From: Aeromonas lusitana
GTDB lineage: Bacteria > Pseudomonadota > Gammaproteobacteria > Enterobacterales > Aeromonadaceae
Direction of reading: 5' to 3'
Assembly: GCF_002812985.1 (NCBI RefSeq)
Contig: NZ_PGCP01000019.1
Coordinates: forward strand, 37,520 to 101,519
DNA length: 64,000 nt
Positions 1 through 9,231 of the stretch are shown here, in pieces. Numbering within the stretch: position 1 is the first letter of the stretch; each line of letters starts with the position of its first letter. The notes under the pieces are model-generated. The model was given only the letters and a program-made list of their open reading frames with translations, searched no databases and had not been told where the DNA came from. Made by a program: the position numbers and the translations under genes.

Positions 1-537
1 CGTGGTGTCGGCATGGATGTGGTGAAAACCAGCATTGTCAGCCTCAATGGCTCAGTCCACATCGATTCCACCTGGGGCAAGGGTACCCGGCTGGAGATCA
101 AGGTGCCGCTCACCCTGGCCATCTTGCCGACCCTGATGGTGGAGGTGGGTCAACAGACCTTCGCCCTGCCGCTGGGCTGCGTGAACGAAATTTTCCACCT
201 GGATCTTAAAAAAGCCAACGTGGTCGACGGCCAGCTCACCATCATCGTGCGCGACAAGGCGATACCCCTGTTCTATCTGCACAAGTGGCTGGTGCGTGGC
301 GCCGGCAAGACGGCGCGCCAGGACACAGGCCACGTGGTCATAGTGCAGATCGGTACCCAGCAGGTCGGCTTCGTGGTGGATAACCTCATCGGCCAGGAAG
401 AGGTGGTCATCAAGCCGCTGGACAACCTGCTGCAGGGAACCCCTGGCATGGCCGGCGCCACCATCACCAGCGATGGCGGCATCGCCCTCATCCTGGACGT
501 GCCCAGCCTGCTCAAGGCCTATGCACGTCGCCACTGA
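1..537 (+). CDS. cheA: Chemotaxis histidine kinase CheA, C-terminal part (5' end outside window)
   Basis: This is the last 178 residues of the chemotaxis kinase that phosphorylates CheY and CheB. The frame is open from base 1 and begins RGVGMDVVK, the G2 box of the HATPase_c domain. The remaining ~150 residues form the CheW-like P5 regulatory domain that binds receptors and CheW, ending LLKAYARRH. cheB follows after 32 bases with a good ribosome site, so they are co-transcribed. The kinase core and the phosphotransfer domain lie upstream of the window. The identification is firm from the G2 box, the P5 domain and the adjoining cheB and cheW. Confidence 0.95.
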   Translation, partial: RGVGMDVVKTSIVSLNGSVHIDSTWGKGTRLEIKVPLTLAILPTLMVEVGQQTFALPLGCVNEIFHLDLKKANVVDGQLTIIVRDKAIPLFYLHKWLVRGAGKTARQDTGHVVIVQIGTQQVGFVVDNLIGQEEVVIKPLDNLLQGTPGMAGATITSDGGIALILDVPSLLKAYARRH

Positions 538-569
538 GAGTTCTGGCCCAAGGAGATAGAAGAATAACA

Positions 570-1700
570 ATGGCAGTCAAGGTATTAGTGGTCGACGATT
601 CGAGTTTCTTCCGCCGCAGGGTGAGTGAGATCATCAATCAGGATCCCCTGATGACGGTGATCGACACGGCCCAGAACGGGCGGGAGGCGGTAGACAAGGC
701 GCTGCAACTGCGGCCCGACGTCATCACCATGGACATAGAGATGCCGGTGCTCGACGGCATCAGCGCCGTACGCGAGATCATGGCCAAGTGTCCGACCCCC
801 ATCCTGATGTTCTCCTCGCTGACCCACGATGGCGCCAAGGCGACCCTGGATGCGCTGGATGCCGGTGCCCTCGATTTTCTGCCCAAGAAATTCGAAGACA
901 TCGCCCGTGACAAGGATGAGGCGGTGCGCCTGCTGCAGCAGCGCGTCAAGGAGATAGCCCGCAAGCGCTTCCTGATGGCGGCCAAACCCAGGGCGCCGGA
1001 GCCGCTGGCACGTCCCGTGCTCGGCGGCGCTGCCAGTTCCGCTGGTGCGGCCGGGCGCCTCGCCGAGCGCCAGCCCGAACCCGCCCGGGCGCCGAGCGCC
1101 CCTGCCAGCTTCAAGCGCAGCGGCAAGAGCTACCAGCTGGTGGCCATCGGCACTTCCACCGGCGGTCCGGTTGCCCTGCAAAACGTGCTGACCAAGCTGC
1201 CGGGGGATTTCCCCCATCCAATATTGCTGATCCAGCATATGCCGGCGACCTTTACCGCCGCCTTTGCCGCCCGTCTCAACGGCCTGTGCCAGATAGGGGT
1301 CAAGGAGGCCGAAGACGGCGATGTGCTCAAGCCCGGCCACGCCTATCTCGCCCCCGGCGGCAAACAGATGTTGCTGGAGGGACGCAGTCCCGGTGCCCGT
1401 CTGCGCATCATAGAGGGCAATGACAAGGTCAACTACAAACCCTGCGTGGACATCACTTTTGCCTCGGCCGCCAAGACCTATGGCGACAAGGTGCTGGCCA
1501 TAGTGCTGACCGGCATGGGCGCCGATGGCCGGGATGGGGCGCGTCTGCTCAAGGAGCAGGGCGCCACCATCTGGGCGCAGGATGAAGCCTCCTGCGTGGT
1601 CTACGGCATGCCGCAGGCGGTGGCCAAGGCGGGCATCGCAAGCGAATCCCTGCCGCTGGACCGGGTGGCCCAGCGCATCCTGGTCGAGTTGGGTCGCTGA
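570..1700 (+). CDS. cheB: Chemotaxis protein-glutamate methylesterase CheB
   Basis: This 376-residue protein removes methyl groups from receptor glutamates and deamidates glutamines, giving adaptation. Residues 1-120 are a receiver domain (VLVVDDS at the start, phospho-acceptor Asp in [11 protein letters not shown], conserved Lys in FLPKKF). A Pro/Ala/Arg-rich linker spans about 130-180. The C-terminal esterase carries the triad: Ser in GTSTGGP, His in IQHMP and Asp in [10 protein letters not shown]. Length is normal for the family. It sits between cheA and the pomA2 stator gene, whose ATG is two bases past the stop. Confidence 0.97.
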   Translation: MAVKVLVVDDSSFFRRRVSEIINQDPLMTVIDTAQNGREAVDKALQLRPDVITMDIEMPVLDGISAVREIMAKCPTPILMFSSLTHDGAKATLDALDAGALDFLPKKFEDIARDKDEAVRLLQQRVKEIARKRFLMAAKPRAPEPLARPVLGGAASSAGAAGRLAERQPEPARAPSAPASFKRSGKSYQLVAIGTSTGGPVALQNVLTKLPGDFPHPILLIQHMPATFTAAFAARLNGLCQIGVKEAEDGDVLKPGHAYLAPGGKQMLLEGRSPGARLRIIEGNDKVNYKPCVDITFASAAKTYGDKVLAIVLTGMGADGRDGARLLKEQGATIWAQDEASCVVYGMPQAVAKAGIASESLPLDRVAQRILVELGR

Positions 1701-1702
1701 AC

Positions 1703-2440
1703 ATGGGCATGTTTGGCCTGTTGCTGGCGCTGGGCGCCGTCGCGGTAGCCCAGTGGTGGCACGGCGGCACCCTGATGACCCTGCTCGACGGGCCAGCCTT
1801 CGTCATCGTGGTTGGCGGCACCTGGGGCGCCGTGATCCTGCAGACCCCGCGCAAATACATGCAAAGGGCGCTTAACCAGGTGCGCTGGATGCTGTTCCCG
1901 CCGCAGTGGGACTTGCGCGAGCAGGCCGAGCGGCTGCAGACCTGGGCCCAGTTCGCGCGCCAGCAAGGCTTGTTGGCACTGGAGGATCAGGCCGAAGCGG
2001 AGTCCGATCCCTTCACCCGCCAGGGCCTCACCATGATAGTGGACGGGGTTTCCATCGACGACATCCGCATGCTGCAAGAGGCGGATATCGACATCGAGCA
2101 GGAGCGCAACGAGCATGCCGCCCGGGTGTTTGAGGCCATGGGAGGCTATAGCCCGACCATCGGCATCATAGGGGCGGTGATCGGCCTCATCCAAGCCATG
2201 TTCCACCTGGATCAGCCAGACACGCTCGGCGCCGGCATCGCCATCGCCTTCGTGGCAACCATCTACGGAGTTGGCTTTGCGAACCTCATTTATCTGCCAA
2301 TTGCGAATCGCCTCAGGGCTTTCCACTACCAGTACGGTCTTTATCAGGAGATGACACTGGAGGGGTTGCTGGCCATCGCCCACGGGGAGAATGGTCTGCA
2401 GGTCGAGCGGCGGTTACGGGCCTATCTGAAGGGCGAATAG
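1703..2440 (+). CDS. pomA2: MotA/PomA-family flagellar stator subunit (PomA2/MotC type)
   Basis: The 245-residue integral membrane protein matches the MotA/TolQ/ExbB stator family. Two hydrophobic segments lie near the N terminus (about 1-50), a long acidic cytoplasmic loop follows, and two more segments lie at about 150-205 (SPTIGIIGAVIGLI and IAIAFVATIYGVGFAN). The next gene encodes its MotB/PomB partner. Aeromonas is known to carry two Na+-driven polar stator pairs, PomAB and PomA2B2; the symbol is assigned from that knowledge and the location in a che operon. MotC of Pseudomonas is the alternative name. Start is two bases after the cheB stop. Confidence 0.85.
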   Translation: MGMFGLLLALGAVAVAQWWHGGTLMTLLDGPAFVIVVGGTWGAVILQTPRKYMQRALNQVRWMLFPPQWDLREQAERLQTWAQFARQQGLLALEDQAEAESDPFTRQGLTMIVDGVSIDDIRMLQEADIDIEQERNEHAARVFEAMGGYSPTIGIIGAVIGLIQAMFHLDQPDTLGAGIAIAFVATIYGVGFANLIYLPIANRLRAFHYQYGLYQEMTLEGLLAIAHGENGLQVERRLRAYLKGE

Positions 2441-2519
2441 CCGACGCCATGGCATCTCGTCCACGAAGAGGCTTGCCGGTCGGTGGTTACTGGGTTATCT
2501 GACTGAAAGGGGAATAACC

Positions 2520-3440
2520 ATGCGCAAGCGCTATCGTTTGCACCTGCAAGGGCGAGAGCACCTCGACCGCTGGCTGGTTTCCTACGCCGATTACATGACG
2601 CTCATCTTCGCCCTGTTCGTGGTGCTCTACTCCGTCGCCATCGTCAACAAAGAGCAGTATCGCGCCGTCATCGAGGGCATGACCCAGGCATTCAACCAGG
2701 TGACACCGCGCAGCGATGGCTTGCTGGAGGGGCAGGGCAAGTCCCTGCTGAACAACCCTGTGTCGGCGGCCGCCACGCTGCTGGAGAGTCAGGCGTCTCC
2801 CTCACCCTCCCTCGCTCCCATCACGGGCACCCCCATCCAGCAAGAGGGGACGGCGCTGGCCACCATAGCCCTGCAACTGCAGGAGACCATGGGATCCCTG
2901 GTGGAAGCCGGGGTGGTCAAGCTGGCGCAGGATGACAACTGGCTGACGGTGGAGCTGAGCTCCGGCCTGCTGTTCAACAGCGGCAGCGCCTTCCTGGGAG
3001 CGAATGCGGCCCCCGTGCTCGATACGCTTTCAGGTATTCTCAAACCGGTCGATAACTATGTCAGGGTGCGGGGTTATACGGATAACCAGCAGATAAACAA
3101 TGAAATTTTCCGCTCCAATTGGACACTTTCTGCGGCCCGTGCCGAGGCCGTGCTGCTCGATTTGATAGGCAAGGGGATTGCGCCCCAGCGGCTCGCCTAC
3201 GAGGCCTATGGGGAATTCTCTCCCTTCGCCGATAACAGCAGTGAGCAGGGGCGGTTACAGAATCGCAAGGTGGTGGTCGCCATATCCAGATTCGCCTGGG
3301 TGCCGCGACCCGCACCGGCCAGCCCCCAGACGGTGAGCCCGGTTTCGACTCCGGTCGCGCTGCAGGCGGTGGAGAGCGAGGACGTCAAGGTAGTGACGCT
3401 GCCCGGTGGTGGCATACGCATAACAACAAGACAGGATTGA
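2520..3440 (+). CDS. pomB2: MotB/PomB-family flagellar stator subunit (PomB2/MotD type)
   Basis: This 306-residue protein is the peptidoglycan-anchored ion-channel partner of the preceding PomA2. The N terminus holds one transmembrane helix with the ion-binding Asp in SYADYMTLIFALFVVLYS. A low-complexity Ser/Pro linker covers roughly 70-110. The C-terminal OmpA-like domain includes VRVRGYTDNQ and LSAARAEAVL, followed by a poorly conserved Pro-rich tail. It starts 79 bases after pomA2 behind the ribosome site AAAGGGGAA. The next gene begins four bases beyond the stop, so stator and ParC are likely co-translated. Confidence 0.87.
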   Translation: MRKRYRLHLQGREHLDRWLVSYADYMTLIFALFVVLYSVAIVNKEQYRAVIEGMTQAFNQVTPRSDGLLEGQGKSLLNNPVSAAATLLESQASPSPSLAPITGTPIQQEGTALATIALQLQETMGSLVEAGVVKLAQDDNWLTVELSSGLLFNSGSAFLGANAAPVLDTLSGILKPVDNYVRVRGYTDNQQINNEIFRSNWTLSAARAEAVLLDLIGKGIAPQRLAYEAYGEFSPFADNSSEQGRLQNRKVVVAISRFAWVPRPAPASPQTVSPVSTPVALQAVESEDVKVVTLPGGGIRITTRQD

Positions 3441-3444
3441 TACA

Positions 3445-4239
3445 TTGATTGTTTGGACGGTTGCCAATCAGAAGGGTGGAGTCGGTAAAACCACCACAGT
3501 AGTCTCCCTCGCGGGGCTGTTGGCCCAGCGTGGCCAACGGGTGCTGCTGATCGACACCGACCCCCACGCCTCCCTGACCTCCTATTTCGATTTTGATTCG
3601 GATCGGCTGGAGGGCACTTTGTACGAGCTGTTCCAGGCGGCCAAGCCAAGTAGCGAGCTGGTCAACCGTATGACCCTCAAGACCAAGTTCGACAACATCA
3701 GCCTGCTGCCGGCCTCCATTACCCTGGCGACACTGGACAGGGTCATGGGCAACCGGGAGGGGATGGGGCTGGTGCTCAAGCGTGTCCTGCTGCGGGTGCA
3801 GGATCAGTATGATTATGTGCTGATCGATTGCCCGCCCGTGCTCGGGGTCATGATGGTCAACGCCCTGGCGGCTTGCGATCGGATCCTGGTGCCGGTGCAG
3901 ACCGAATTCCTGGCCCTGAAGGGGCTGGAGCGGATGATGAAGACGTTCGAGATCATGCAGCGGTCCAAGCGGGACAAGTTCCGCTATACCGTGATCCCGA
4001 CCATGTTTGACAAGCGCACCCGTGCCTCCCTGATGACATTGCAATCCATCAAGGAGCAGTATGGCGAGGCGGTGTGGAATGCGGTCATCCCCATCGATAC
4101 CAAGTTCCGGGATGCCAGCTTGCTGCACATTCCCCCCTCCATCTATGCGCCGGGCAGCCGTGGCACCTATGCCTACGATACGCTGCTCAATTATCTCGAT
4201 GCCGAAGAGCGTCAACGAACCCATGAGGTGAAGCCATGA
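3445..4239 (+). CDS. parC: ParA-like ATPase ParC, polar positioning of chemotaxis arrays
   Basis: The 264-residue Walker-type ATPase has the deviant Walker A motif KGGVGKTT at residues 9-16 and Walker B in YVLIDCPP, typical of the ParA/MinD/Soj family. In Vibrio the ParC protein encoded between cheB and parP places chemotaxis arrays at the old pole; the order here (cheB...parC-parP-cheW) is the same apart from the inserted stator pair. The start codon is TTG, giving MIVWTVANQKGG; no in-frame ATG fits. Its stop overlaps the ATG of parP by four bases. Symbol assigned by synteny and family. Confidence 0.85.
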   Translation: MIVWTVANQKGGVGKTTTVVSLAGLLAQRGQRVLLIDTDPHASLTSYFDFDSDRLEGTLYELFQAAKPSSELVNRMTLKTKFDNISLLPASITLATLDRVMGNREGMGLVLKRVLLRVQDQYDYVLIDCPPVLGVMMVNALAACDRILVPVQTEFLALKGLERMMKTFEIMQRSKRDKFRYTVIPTMFDKRTRASLMTLQSIKEQYGEAVWNAVIPIDTKFRDASLLHIPPSIYAPGSRGTYAYDTLLNYLDAEERQRTHEVKP

Positions 4240-5120
4240 GAGAGACCACCCAGGTTCGGGCCATGGATGATTACTTCCACTCCCTGCTGCTGGATGATGC
4301 CCTGCTGCGGGAGAGCCTGGAAGATGAGGAGCCGGCGCCTGCGTTGCTGCGTCAGGCACAGCCAGTCTCAATGCCTGAGGTGGCGGCCCCCTACCTGGAG
4401 GCCGATGCCAGGCTGGAGCAGCTGAGTGAGCTGCTGGCCCAGGTGGGTCAGGTGCAGTTCGAGATGGATGCCCTGAGCCATGAGGAGCACCAGGCCGAGC
4501 CTTTTCAAATCGAGGTGGAAGCCGAGGCGAGCACTTCGGTCGAGGTTGAGACGCTGGTCGAGCCCATGTTGCCCGAAGTGCATCTCGAGAGTGCCGAGCC
4601 CGCCATCCTACCGGTCACAGAACCTGAGCTGGCCCTGGCCGTCGAGGCGGCGCCCGCCCCGTCGACCTGGGAAAACTTGGACACGGGCAACGAATTTCAG
4701 GCACTCTTCTTCGACGTGGCCGGGGTGACTTTTGCGGTGCCCCTGACCGAGCTCGGTGGCATTCACCAGCTGGGGGAGGTGACTTCATTGTTTGGTCAGC
4801 CGGCCTGGTATCGCGGCATCATGGCGTCCCGTGAGCAGAAGATGAACGTGGTGGACACGGCGCTCTGGGTGATGCCGGATCAAACGCTCGAGGTGCCCGA
4901 ATACAAGAACTTGATCATGCTGGGAGAATCCCCCTGGGGGCTCGCCTGCCATCAGCTCAAGGGCACGGAGCTGCTGCGCCGTGACCAGGTGAAGTGGCGT
5001 CATCAGGAGGGCAAACGCCCCTGGCTGGCGGGCATGGTCAAGGAGAAGATGTGCGCCCTGCTGCACGTCAAAGAGCTGCTGGTGCTGCTTGGCCGGGGTG
5101 TGAACATAGAAGGTCGCTGA
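4236..5120 (+). CDS. parP: CheW-domain protein ParP, ParC-interacting array protein
   Basis: The 294-residue protein has an acidic, low-complexity N-terminal half (about 1-145, rich in Glu, Pro, Ala and Leu) and a C-terminal CheW-like domain beginning near EFQALFFDVAGVTFAVPL. This matches ParP of polar-flagellated bacteria, in which the N-terminal part contacts ParC and the CheW-like part enters the array and binds CheA and receptors. The ATGA overlap with parC indicates translational coupling. Domain layout and position support the name; the direct ParC contact is inferred from Vibrio. Confidence 0.82.
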   Translation: MRETTQVRAMDDYFHSLLLDDALLRESLEDEEPAPALLRQAQPVSMPEVAAPYLEADARLEQLSELLAQVGQVQFEMDALSHEEHQAEPFQIEVEAEASTSVEVETLVEPMLPEVHLESAEPAILPVTEPELALAVEAAPAPSTWENLDTGNEFQALFFDVAGVTFAVPLTELGGIHQLGEVTSLFGQPAWYRGIMASREQKMNVVDTALWVMPDQTLEVPEYKNLIMLGESPWGLACHQLKGTELLRRDQVKWRHQEGKRPWLAGMVKEKMCALLHVKELLVLLGRGVNIEGR

Positions 5121-5189
5121 TCAGATCGGCAATACCGTGGTTTTATTGCTAATTTTACCCGTTGACGGGTTCATACAAGGATTAAGAAC

Positions 5190-5678
5190 ATGACAGAGAA
5201 GCGCAATATCGCCCAGAATCTGGCCGAAGATGAAGTGCTGCAGTGGGTGACCTTCCAGCTGGAAAACGAGACCTATGGCATCAACGTTATGCAGGTACAG
5301 GAGGTGTTGCGCTACACCGAGATCGCCCCTGTGCCGGGCGCTCCCGACTATGTGCTGGGCATCATCAACCTGCGTGGCAATGTGGTGACCGTCATCGATA
5401 CCCGCTCCCGTTTCGGCCTGCCGGCCGGGGACGTGAGCGAGAACTCCCGCATCGTCATCATAGAGGCGGAGAAGCAGGTCATCGGCATCATGGTGGACAG
5501 CGTGGCCGAGGTGGTTTACCTGCGCTCCTCCGAGATCGATGCCGCGCCGGCGGTGGGCACGGAGGAGAGCGCCAAGTTCATCCAGGGTGTCAGCAACCGC
5601 GATGGTCAGCTGCTGATCCTGGTGGATCTCAACAAGCTGCTGTCGGACGAAGAGTGGGACGACATTGGCTCCCTGTAA
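5190..5678 (+). CDS. cheW: Chemotaxis coupling protein CheW
   Basis: This 162-residue protein is a stand-alone CheW domain that couples receptors to CheA. It shows the family motifs WVTFQLENETYGINVMQVQE, YVLGIINLRGNVVTVID and a C-terminal LLSDEEW. The start ATG lies behind AAGGATTAAGAAC. It follows parP by 69 bases and precedes the DUF2802 gene, the same order as in Vibrio chemotaxis cluster 2. Nothing unusual is seen in its length or motifs. Confidence 0.96.
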   Translation: MTEKRNIAQNLAEDEVLQWVTFQLENETYGINVMQVQEVLRYTEIAPVPGAPDYVLGIINLRGNVVTVIDTRSRFGLPAGDVSENSRIVIIEAEKQVIGIMVDSVAEVVYLRSSEIDAAPAVGTEESAKFIQGVSNRDGQLLILVDLNKLLSDEEWDDIGSL

Positions 5679-5771
5679 TGGGAACAAGTGCGTTCGATGA
5701 ACCCGGGTCTGAAGGGACCCAATCCTGGGGTCGCCGTGACGGCGCCCCACGACAGTTAAGGTGATGGTTTG

Positions 5772-6158
5772 ATGATTGAATTCGCAGCCTTGGGGTTGTC
5801 CTTGTTGGCATTGGTGTTGGCCCTGGTGGGGATCCTTGGCCAGCGCCGCAGCCGACGAGAGTCCGAGGCCAGGGTAGAGACGCTGCAGGGGCAGCTCGAG
5901 AGTCTGCGCAAGCAGATGATGGAGCTGCACACAGGTGCCATCGGCATGGGTCAGCGTCTGCAGTCGGCAGAGGGGGCCATGCAGAAGATCCATGACAGTC
6001 AGCAGGAGCTGACCCTGCAGGATCCTGAACGCCGCCTCTACAGCCGCGCCGCCAAGATGGTGGAGCTCGGCGCCGATCTCGACGAGGTGATGAGCGAATG
6101 CGAATTGCCGCAGGCGGAAGCTGAGCTCTTGATCTCCCTGCGCAAAGGCCGCTCCTGA
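5772..6158 (+). CDS. DUF2802 family protein at end of che operon
   Basis: The 128-residue product has one N-terminal transmembrane helix (about 2-22, FAALGLSLLALVLALVGILG), then a basic stretch and a probable coiled coil (about 30-75), ending in a compact segment (AKMVELGADLDEVMSECELP) that looks like a small helical domain. DUF2802 proteins are regularly found at the end of chemotaxis operons in Vibrio, Shewanella and Pseudomonas, with no settled function. I chose the ATG at 5772 over an in-frame TTG one codon upstream. The gene ends about 160 bases before ccmA. Confidence 0.8.
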   Translation: MIEFAALGLSLLALVLALVGILGQRRSRRESEARVETLQGQLESLRKQMMELHTGAIGMGQRLQSAEGAMQKIHDSQQELTLQDPERRLYSRAAKMVELGADLDEVMSECELPQAEAELLISLRKGRS

Positions 6159-6321
6159 ATCCAGGGGGAGGCATCTGCTCCCCCGATTTCCCCTGCCATA
6201 TCTGCCGCCGCCAAGGCGCGATCTTCCCCACAAATCCTGTTGATTATTGGTATCTTTGAAAAGACGCTCCCAGATCCTGTGTTAATATGCAGGCCGCCTC
6301 ATTTTCAATGATTACATCCTC

Positions 6322-6957
6322 ATGCTGCTTCAAGCCAACAATCTGAGCTGCGTGCGTGAAGATCGCACCCTGTTTGAACACCTCACCTTCGCGGTGACGG
6401 CTGGCGATCTGGTGCAAATTGAGGGTCCGAACGGGGTCGGCAAGACCAGCCTGTTGCGCCTGCTGACCGGCTTATCCCAACCTTTCGCCGGTGAGGTGTG
6501 CTGGAACGGGGAGGAGATCCGCCGTTGCCGCGATGAATACCATGCCAACCTGCTCTATCTGGGCCATCAGCCCGGCGTCAAGGCGACCCTGACCCCCCTC
6601 GAGAATCTCGCCTTCTATCAGAAGCTGCACGGCAGCGGCTCTTCTGACGTGGACTTGTGGCAGGTATTGGCCCAGGTCGGCCTCGCCGGGTTTGAAGATT
6701 ACCCCGCCGGTCAGCTCTCAGCCGGTCAGCAGCGGCGGGTGGCCCTGGCCCGGCTCTGGCTGTCTGATCAGCCAGCACTCTGGATCCTGGATGAACCCTT
6801 CACCGCCATCGACAAGCAGGGTGTCAAGGTGCTTGAGCGCCTGTTCCTCACTCACGCCGAGCGGGGGGGCATGGTGGTGCTCACCACCCATCAGGACCTG
6901 ACCCTGATGCAGGGGCGGTTGAAGACCCTCTCCCTCACCCCCTTGCTGCAGGAGTGA
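6322..6957 (+). CDS. ccmA: Cytochrome c maturation ABC ATPase CcmA
   Basis: The 211-residue ATPase of the CcmABCD complex powers release of holo-CcmE for haem delivery to apocytochrome c. Walker A is GPNGVGKTS (about 36-44), the signature is [14 protein letters not shown] and Walker B is LWILDEPF, followed by the switch His in LTTHQD. Length is standard. It opens the ccm operon; the ~160-base gap upstream holds no gene, and a weak TTGAAA/TTAATA pair at 6257-6288 with a long spacer is the only promoter-like sequence I see. ccmB starts three bases after the stop. Confidence 0.96.
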   Translation: MLLQANNLSCVREDRTLFEHLTFAVTAGDLVQIEGPNGVGKTSLLRLLTGLSQPFAGEVCWNGEEIRRCRDEYHANLLYLGHQPGVKATLTPLENLAFYQKLHGSGSSDVDLWQVLAQVGLAGFEDYPAGQLSAGQQRRVALARLWLSDQPALWILDEPFTAIDKQGVKVLERLFLTHAERGGMVVLTTHQDLTLMQGRLKTLSLTPLLQE

Positions 6958-6960
6958 CCC

Positions 6961-7629
6961 ATGCTCAGCGCCGTATTCACCCTGATCCAGCGGGAGCTGC
7001 TGATGGCCCTGCGCCAGCGCGCCGACATCTTCAATCCGCTCTGGTTCTTCCTCATCGTCATTACCCTGTTTCCGCTCGGAATCGGCCCCGAGCCCCAGCT
7101 GCTGGCCCGCATCGCCCCCGGCATCATCTGGGTGGCAGCCCTGCTCGCCGCCATGCTCTCCCTGGAACGGCTGTTTCGCGATGACTTCAGCGACGGCGCC
7201 CTCGAGCAGATGATGCTGATGCCCCATCCACTCGGGCTGCTGGCGCTGGCGAAAGTGGTCGCTCACTGGCTACTGACCGGTCTGCCGCTGCTGCTGGTCT
7301 CCCCCTTGCTCGCCATCCTGCTCTCCCTGGACATGAAGACCTATCTCGCCGTGGTGGCGACCCTGGCGCTCGGCACCCCAGTGCTGAGCCTGCTCGGGGC
7401 GGTTGGGGTGGCGCTGACGGCGGGGCTGCGCAAGGGCGGGGTGCTGCTCAGCCTGCTGCTGCTGCCGCTCTATATTCCGGTGCTGATCTTCGCCACCTCC
7501 GCCATCGACGCGGCCAGCATGGGCATGCCCTATGCCGGACAACTGGCTATTTTGGGGGCCATGCTGGTGGGCGCCCTGACCCTGACCCCCCTGGCGATCT
7601 CGGCGGCACTGCGGGTCAGCGTTAACTGA
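6961..7629 (+). CDS. ccmB: Haem exporter membrane subunit CcmB
   Basis: The 222-residue integral membrane protein is the permease-like partner of CcmA. Six hydrophobic segments are visible, including LWFFLIVITLFPLGIG near 25-40 and several Leu/Ala-rich stretches toward the C terminus. The N-terminal LIQRELLMALRQRADI is typical of CcmB. It lies directly after ccmA and is separated from ccmC by 164 bases, an unusual break in this operon that holds a hairpin-like stretch and an FNR-like box. Confidence 0.95.
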   Translation: MLSAVFTLIQRELLMALRQRADIFNPLWFFLIVITLFPLGIGPEPQLLARIAPGIIWVAALLAAMLSLERLFRDDFSDGALEQMMLMPHPLGLLALAKVVAHWLLTGLPLLLVSPLLAILLSLDMKTYLAVVATLALGTPVLSLLGAVGVALTAGLRKGGVLLSLLLLPLYIPVLIFATSAIDAASMGMPYAGQLAILGAMLVGALTLTPLAISAALRVSVN

Positions 7630-7677
7630 TTAATTATTCAAAAAGCCCTTTTTGAGGCCTTTTTCGAGAATGTATAA

Positions 7678-7691
7678 TTGAGATAGATCAA
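7678..7691 (+). promoter_or_regulatory. FNR-like box upstream of ccmC
   Basis: TTGAGATAGATCAA differs by one base from the FNR consensus TTGAT-N4-ATCAA. It overlaps the end of a TATAAT hexamer at 7673-7678, and another near -10 (TATGAT, 7721-7726) lies 30 bases further on, a few bases too far for ideal class II placement. Anaerobic control of ccm genes by FNR is known in enterobacteria, so an internal oxygen-sensitive promoter for ccmC-I is plausible. Confidence 0.45.
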
Positions 7692-7793
7692 GGGGATGGC
7701 TGCTTATTGCTTTCGGGGGATATGATGTTTTCCGGCAGTGGGTATGGTAGGCCTCGCCACTATAAAATTAATAACTGAAAGGTTTTGTGAGCT

Positions 7794-8534
7794 ATGTGGA
7801 AATGGTTGCACCCTTATGCCAAACCCGAGCGAGCCTACCGGCTGGCCGGGACTCTGCTGCCCTGGTTTGCGGGCATCAGTCTGCTCGCCTTCATCGTAGG
7901 CACTGTCTGGGGGCTGGCGTTTGCCCCCGCGGACTACCAGCAGGGTGACTCTTTTCGGATCATCTACATCCACGTGCCCGCCGCCATTCTCTCCATGGGG
8001 GCCTACTCCACCATGGCGGTGGCGGCCTTCATCGGTCTGGTGTGGCAACTGCGCATGGCCGACATGACGGTGGCGGCCATCGCCCCGGTCGGCGCCGTGT
8101 TCACCTTTATCGCCCTGTTCACCGGCGCCGCCTGGGGCAAGCCCATGTGGGGCACCTGGTGGGTCTGGGATGCGCGCCTCACCTCTGAGTTGATTCTGCT
8201 GTTCCTCTATCTCGGCGTCATCGCGCTCTACAACGCCTTCAGCGACAAGGTGGTGGCGGGACGCGCCGCCGGCATTCTGGCGCTGGTGGGGGTGATCAAC
8301 CTGCCCATCATTCACTACTCGGTGGAGTGGTGGAACACATTGCACCAGGGCGCCTCCATCACCAAGTTCGACAAACCCTCCATCTCCCCCGAGATGCTGT
8401 GGCCGCTACTCATCATGATTCTGGCGTTCGCGACCTTCCTCGGCGCCCTGACCCTGATGCGTTTTCGCAATGAACTCCTGATGCGGGAGTGGCATCGCCC
8501 CTGGGTCGCCGACATCGCCAGGCAGGAGAAGTAA
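7794..8534 (+). CDS. ccmC: Haem-handling membrane protein CcmC
   Basis: The 246-residue protein loads haem onto the chaperone CcmE. It has six membrane segments and the tryptophan-rich WWD motif (WGTWWVWDARLTSELIL) on the periplasmic side, with the axial-ligand histidines in YIHVPAAILS and the later IIHYSVEWWNTLHQG. Length and motifs are typical. ccmD starts two bases after its stop. The gene is preceded by a non-coding gap with a candidate oxygen-responsive promoter. Confidence 0.97.
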   Translation: MWKWLHPYAKPERAYRLAGTLLPWFAGISLLAFIVGTVWGLAFAPADYQQGDSFRIIYIHVPAAILSMGAYSTMAVAAFIGLVWQLRMADMTVAAIAPVGAVFTFIALFTGAAWGKPMWGTWWVWDARLTSELILLFLYLGVIALYNAFSDKVVAGRAAGILALVGVINLPIIHYSVEWWNTLHQGASITKFDKPSISPEMLWPLLIMILAFATFLGALTLMRFRNELLMREWHRPWVADIARQEK

Positions 8535-8536
8535 GC

Positions 8537-8743
8537 ATGCACTTTGCCTCATTCAGTGACTTCATGGCGATGGGGGGCTATGCCTTCTACGTCTGGCTCT
8601 CCTTCGGTCTGACCGGGCTCTGCCTGGTCGGCATCGTCATTTCCACCCGATTGAAAACCCGCAGCCTGCTCGGTGAGTTGCGCAACAAACAGGCTCGTGA
8701 GGCCCGTCGCAAGGCGGCCCAGCAGATGGAGAACACCCTATGA
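8537..8743 (+). CDS. ccmD: Haem exporter small subunit CcmD
   Basis: This 68-residue protein holds one transmembrane helix (about 16-36, [20 protein letters not shown]) followed by a basic, charged cytoplasmic tail ([15 protein letters not shown]), the usual CcmD architecture. CcmD is needed for release of holo-CcmE from CcmC/CcmAB. The start [15 protein letters not shown] is the family's conserved N terminus and lies two bases after ccmC. Its end overlaps the start of ccmE by four bases. Confidence 0.93.
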   Translation: MHFASFSDFMAMGGYAFYVWLSFGLTGLCLVGIVISTRLKTRSLLGELRNKQAREARRKAAQQMENTL

Positions 8744-9231
8744 CCCCGAGACGCAAGAAACGCCTCACCATCATACTGGCCATCAGCCTCGGCCTTGCCA
8801 GCGTGATTGGCCTGGTGCTCTATGCCCTCAGCCAGAACATCGATCTCTTCTATACCCCGAGCGAGCTGGTCGAGGGCAAGGGACCGGACAAGGTAAAGCC
8901 CGAGGAGGGGCAACGCCTGCGCATCGGTGGCCTGGTGGTACCCGGCTCCGTGGTGCGGGATCCCCAGAGCCTCAAGGTCTCCTTCAAGCTGGTGGACAAC
9001 GGCGGCCATCTGGTGACGGTGGAATTTGACGGCATACTGCCGGACCTGTTCCGTGAGGGGCAGGGGATAGTCGCCCAGGGCAATCTCAAGGATGCCACTA
9101 CGGTCGCCGCCTTCGAGGTGCTGGCCAAGCACGACGAGAACTACATGCCGCCGGAAGTGGCCGACGCCACCAACGGCATGCACTTCAAACCCGAATATAC
9201 CGAGGCGCAGCTGAAGGGGGCCAAGCAATGA
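8740..9231 (+). CDS. ccmE: Periplasmic haem chaperone CcmE
   Basis: The 163-residue membrane-tethered chaperone binds haem covalently and passes it to CcmF. An N-terminal anchor helix (about 6-26) is followed by the OB-fold beta domain ([11 protein letters not shown]..., [21 protein letters not shown]). The haem-binding motif is HDENY near residue 130, where the His forms the covalent link. The C-terminal tail is short, ending QLKGAKQ. The start overlaps ccmD (ATGA) and the end overlaps a small frame leading to ccmF. Confidence 0.96.
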   Translation: MTPRRKKRLTIILAISLGLASVIGLVLYALSQNIDLFYTPSELVEGKGPDKVKPEEGQRLRIGGLVVPGSVVRDPQSLKVSFKLVDNGGHLVTVEFDGILPDLFREGQGIVAQGNLKDATTVAAFEVLAKHDENYMPPEVADATNGMHFKPEYTEAQLKGAKQ

